Shown: piece after piece, positions 33,108 through 34,816 of the stretch
Layout of the letters: each line of letters starts with the position of its first letter
Numbering within the stretch: the first letter of the stretch is position 1
NCBI GenBank assembly: GCA_015486135.1
Contig: WFSE01000182.1
Span: forward strand, 1-34,816
Direction of reading: 5' to 3'
Source of the DNA: Lentisphaeria bacterium
GTDB lineage: Bacteria; Verrucomicrobiota; Lentisphaeria; Victivallales; JAADHT01
Length of the DNA stretch: 34,816 bases
Program-made: the position numbers and the translations under genes
Notes under the pieces: generated by a model
What the model saw: the letters and a program-made list of their open reading frames with translations, nothing else
What the model was told of the DNA's origin: nothing
Database searches by the model: none

Positions 33108-33159
33108 CACTTCCAATGAAACCAATCGCCATGCAAACAAAACAACGCCACACCCCAGA

Positions 33160-33696
33160 ATGACAGGTTTCTTCACAGGAAAATGGTCGTCCTATCTCGC
33201 CGGAGGCGTGGTGGCGTTCCTTTTCCTCCTCTCGCTATATGTCCTCGACGACTCCATCGGCTTCAGTGATCCATACCTTATGATTTCCTCGTATTGCGAA
33301 CGTTCGATTGAATCCGGCAGACTCGCTAATCCCCCTCCCATCGACTGGCAAACCGTGTTTTTGGGTGGGATACTTATCGGAGCGTTGGGAGCGGCGCTGG
33401 TCGGCGGGGAATGGCGTTTCAGAATGATCTCCGACTCGGAGGGCAAGGGATTTTTCCCCTCCATCGGCGCGACAATCGCGACGGGCATCGCCGGGGGATT
33501 CCTAGTAATGCTCGGCCTCCAGCTGGCGGGAGACTCCTTCTTGGGACAATGGTCCAGCGCGATACAGCTCTCCACCAGCGCTTGGGTGTTCTTCGCGTCT
33601 CTCCTCGTTTGGGGAATCGTCATCACCACGATAGCCAGCGCGATCAGGCGGCGCAACGCCGCGGCCGCCCCCTCGGAGTCCGAAAAGAAAAAGTAG
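33160..33696 (+). CDS. YeeE/YedE-like membrane protein, first half of a split pair
   Basis: 178 aa with four to five membrane helices. It aligns by eye with the N-terminal half of the split YeeE/YedE (sulfur transport domain) proteins: an opening SSYLAGGVVAFLFLLSLYVL, then DWQTVFLGGILIGALGAAL, and FLVMLGLQLAGDSFLGQWSSAIQLSTSAW. In typical members the last block reads LAGGCTSGHGLSG..QLS..SW; here the Cys is replaced (LAGDS) and the SGHG motif is gone. YeeE proteins carry thiosulfate through essential cysteines, so this protein may move something else or be a non-transporting relative. The second half follows nine bases later. Confidence 0.75.
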   Translation: MTGFFTGKWSSYLAGGVVAFLFLLSLYVLDDSIGFSDPYLMISSYCERSIESGRLANPPPIDWQTVFLGGILIGALGAALVGGEWRFRMISDSEGKGFFPSIGATIATGIAGGFLVMLGLQLAGDSFLGQWSSAIQLSTSAWVFFASLLVWGIVITTIASAIRRRNAAAAPSESEKKK

Positions 33697-33705
33697 AGGA
33701 ACGCC

Positions 33706-34269
33706 ATGCATCCGCTCCATCTAGACGGAACATACAAGGTCGTAGCCGCGGGACTTCTAGGAGTCGCCTTCGGCTTCCTTATCGTGAAATCCAAAATCGC
33801 TTGGCGAAAGACCCTCGTAGATCAATTATTCCTCAAAAACACCCATTTCATGAAGACCTTTCTAGCTTCCGTGGCGCTTGGAGCGATACTATTCCACTTC
33901 GCCCGCCAATGGGGACTGGTCAGCTACCACGCCCGACCGCTTTTCCCTTGGGGCGCCATCACCGGAGGCTTGCTAGTCGCCGCGGGCTTGGCACTATGCG
34001 GGCAAGTCCCCTCCTCCGCGATAGCGGCGGTCGGAGCGGGACGTCTGCACGCGCTGTTGGTGCTCGTTGGAATGCTTTTGGCGATGCCGGTGGCCAACGC
34101 CTTCTCCAGATGGTTCGCCGACACCGTGGCGAGATGGCCCGACCCCGTGAACCTCGACCCCACCTTGGATGCGATGTTCTCGAACGCCACACCGTTCTGG
34201 ATTGCCGGACTTGCATTGGCCGCCTGTCTCTTTCTGGAATTCACCACTTCAGACTCCGACGACTCATGA
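33706..34269 (+). CDS. YeeE/YedE-like membrane protein, second half of a split pair
   Basis: 187 aa; AGAGGAACGCC precedes the ATG. Membrane helices match the C-terminal half of split YeeE/YedE proteins: GLLGVAFGFLIVKSKIA, then MKTFLASVALGAILFHF, PLFPWGAITGGLLVAAGLALCGQVPSSAIAAVGAGRLHALLVLVGMLLAM. In typical members the inner motif is GYCPGT..AALGEGR; here it is GQVPSS..AAVGAGR, so the family Cys is missing in this half too, though another Cys lies three residues before. It probably pairs with the upstream protein in the inner membrane. Its stop overlaps the ispE start (ATGA). Confidence 0.75.
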   Translation: MHPLHLDGTYKVVAAGLLGVAFGFLIVKSKIAWRKTLVDQLFLKNTHFMKTFLASVALGAILFHFARQWGLVSYHARPLFPWGAITGGLLVAAGLALCGQVPSSAIAAVGAGRLHALLVLVGMLLAMPVANAFSRWFADTVARWPDPVNLDPTLDAMFSNATPFWIAGLALAACLFLEFTTSDSDDS

Positions 34270-34816
34270 ATCCCCCTCAATCCCATTCGGCCCGCGCCTT
34301 CCCTAAAATCAACCTCTTGTTGACATTGAACGGCAAACGTCCGGACGGTTACCACGACATCACCACCCTTTTCCTTCCTATCGACGCCCCCTCCGACACC
34401 ATATCCATCTCCCCAGCCACAAAAGGAACCATCGAGATATCCTCCGACAACCCCGCCGTCCCTTTGGACGACCGCAACACCTGCCATAAAGCCGCCGCGC
34501 TTTTCGCGGAAAAAACCAACACCGTTCCGGCGTGGAAAATCGGTATCGAAAAGTGCGTCCCAACCGCGGCGGGACTCGGTGGAGGCAGCGCCGACGCCGC
34601 GGCCACCCTAAATCTCCTGCGACAGCTCCATCCCGGAACGATATCCGATTCGGAAACCGCGGAAATCGCATGCGCCGTCGGAGCGGATGTCCCGTTTTTC
34701 CTCTCCCCGCGCCCAGCCATCGGCAAGGGTGTTGGCGAAATTCTGGAAGATTTCCCGCTGCCGAAACCGCTCCACCTCCTCCTGCTCAACCCACGTTTCC
34801 CCTCCCCCACAAGTTG
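34266..34816 (+). CDS. ispE: 4-diphosphocytidyl-2-C-methyl-D-erythritol kinase, 5' part (runs off the right edge)
   Basis: 183 codons are present before the window ends. The start ATG overlaps the preceding stop. GHMP kinase signatures: AFPKINLLLTLNGKRPDGYHDI at about 11-32 (catalytic Lys and the RPDGYH block) and the ATP-binding loop VPTAAGLGGGSADAAATL at about 98-115, followed by CAVGADVPFFL with the catalytic Asp. IspE phosphorylates CDP-methylerythritol in the non-mevalonate isoprenoid pathway. The C-terminal third is outside the window. Confidence 0.95.
   Translation, partial: MNPPQSHSARAFPKINLLLTLNGKRPDGYHDITTLFLPIDAPSDTISISPATKGTIEISSDNPAVPLDDRNTCHKAAALFAEKTNTVPAWKIGIEKCVPTAAGLGGGSADAAATLNLLRQLHPGTISDSETAEIACAVGADVPFFLSPRPAIGKGVGEILEDFPLPKPLHLLLLNPRFPSPTS

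Overview
The window looks like a chromosomal segment of a Gram-negative bacterium, most likely from the Planctomycetes-Verrucomicrobia-Lentisphaerae superphylum (Lentisphaerota/Kiritimatiellota-like). This is an inference. It rests on several lipobox lipoproteins, a TolC-type outer membrane factor, murD/ftsA/ispE, a membrane Ser/Thr kinase with a periplasmic Cache sensor, split YeeE-type genes and a 'four helix bundle suffix' gene. No rRNA or tRNA gene was found, so the phylum is not proven.

Layout. (1) 1-1200 is an acquired, AT-rich edge: the 3' end of an ISL3-type transposase has cut off an AlbA_2/Schlafen-type gene. (2) 1206-5847, minus strand: tolC-like lipoprotein, ftsA, and a CysN-CysC fusion. 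(3) 6158-9933, plus strand: a Ser/Thr kinase with a sensor domain, translationally coupled to an ABC-2 permease. (4) 9934-10983: a debris zone with repeat ends, a small AT-rich membrane protein and a broken formylglycine-generating-enzyme-type fragment. (5) 10984-13788, minus: isocitrate dehydrogenase and an SGNH-type membrane hydrolase. (6) 13798-14178: intergenic repeats. (7) 14179-18302, minus: uvrB, then rplM-rpsI-argC with a good sigma70-type promoter in front of rplM. (8) 18401-19219, minus: a SpoU/TrmH methyltransferase. (9) 19394-25038, plus: a tightly packed run with ATGA overlaps (phosphofructokinase, glyoxalase-fold protein, soluble PAS histidine kinase, DnaQ-type exonuclease, SirB1-like protein, XerC/D recombinase). 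(10) 25175-25528: an AT-rich small membrane protein. (11) 25560-26435: a four-helix-bundle cassette with 9-bp tandem repeats and a second, truncated copy. (12) 26436-29835, minus: purine permease, glycosyltransferase, lipoprotein. (13) 29962-34816, plus: murD, LysM lipoprotein, AMMECR1 protein, a split YeeE/YedE-like pair lacking the family cysteines, and the 5' part of ispE.

Most genes are housekeeping (sulfate activation, TCA cycle, arginine, ribosome, repair, glycolysis, cell wall, isoprenoids). The most unusual structure is the cassette at 25560-26438. The same leader module (9-bp repeat starting at a stop codon, imperfect long hairpin, GC palindrome, strong Shine-Dalgarno, start of a four-helix-bundle ORF) occurs once directly after the permease stop codon and again directly after the four-helix-bundle stop codon. 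This suggests a self-propagating or duplicating gene cassette that docks at stop codons. Other points of note are the loss of both conserved cysteines in the YeeE-like pair, an isocitrate dehydrogenase without the usual NADP-binding residues, and a family of short repeats with a TAGGGCTTGCTGAA-like end.
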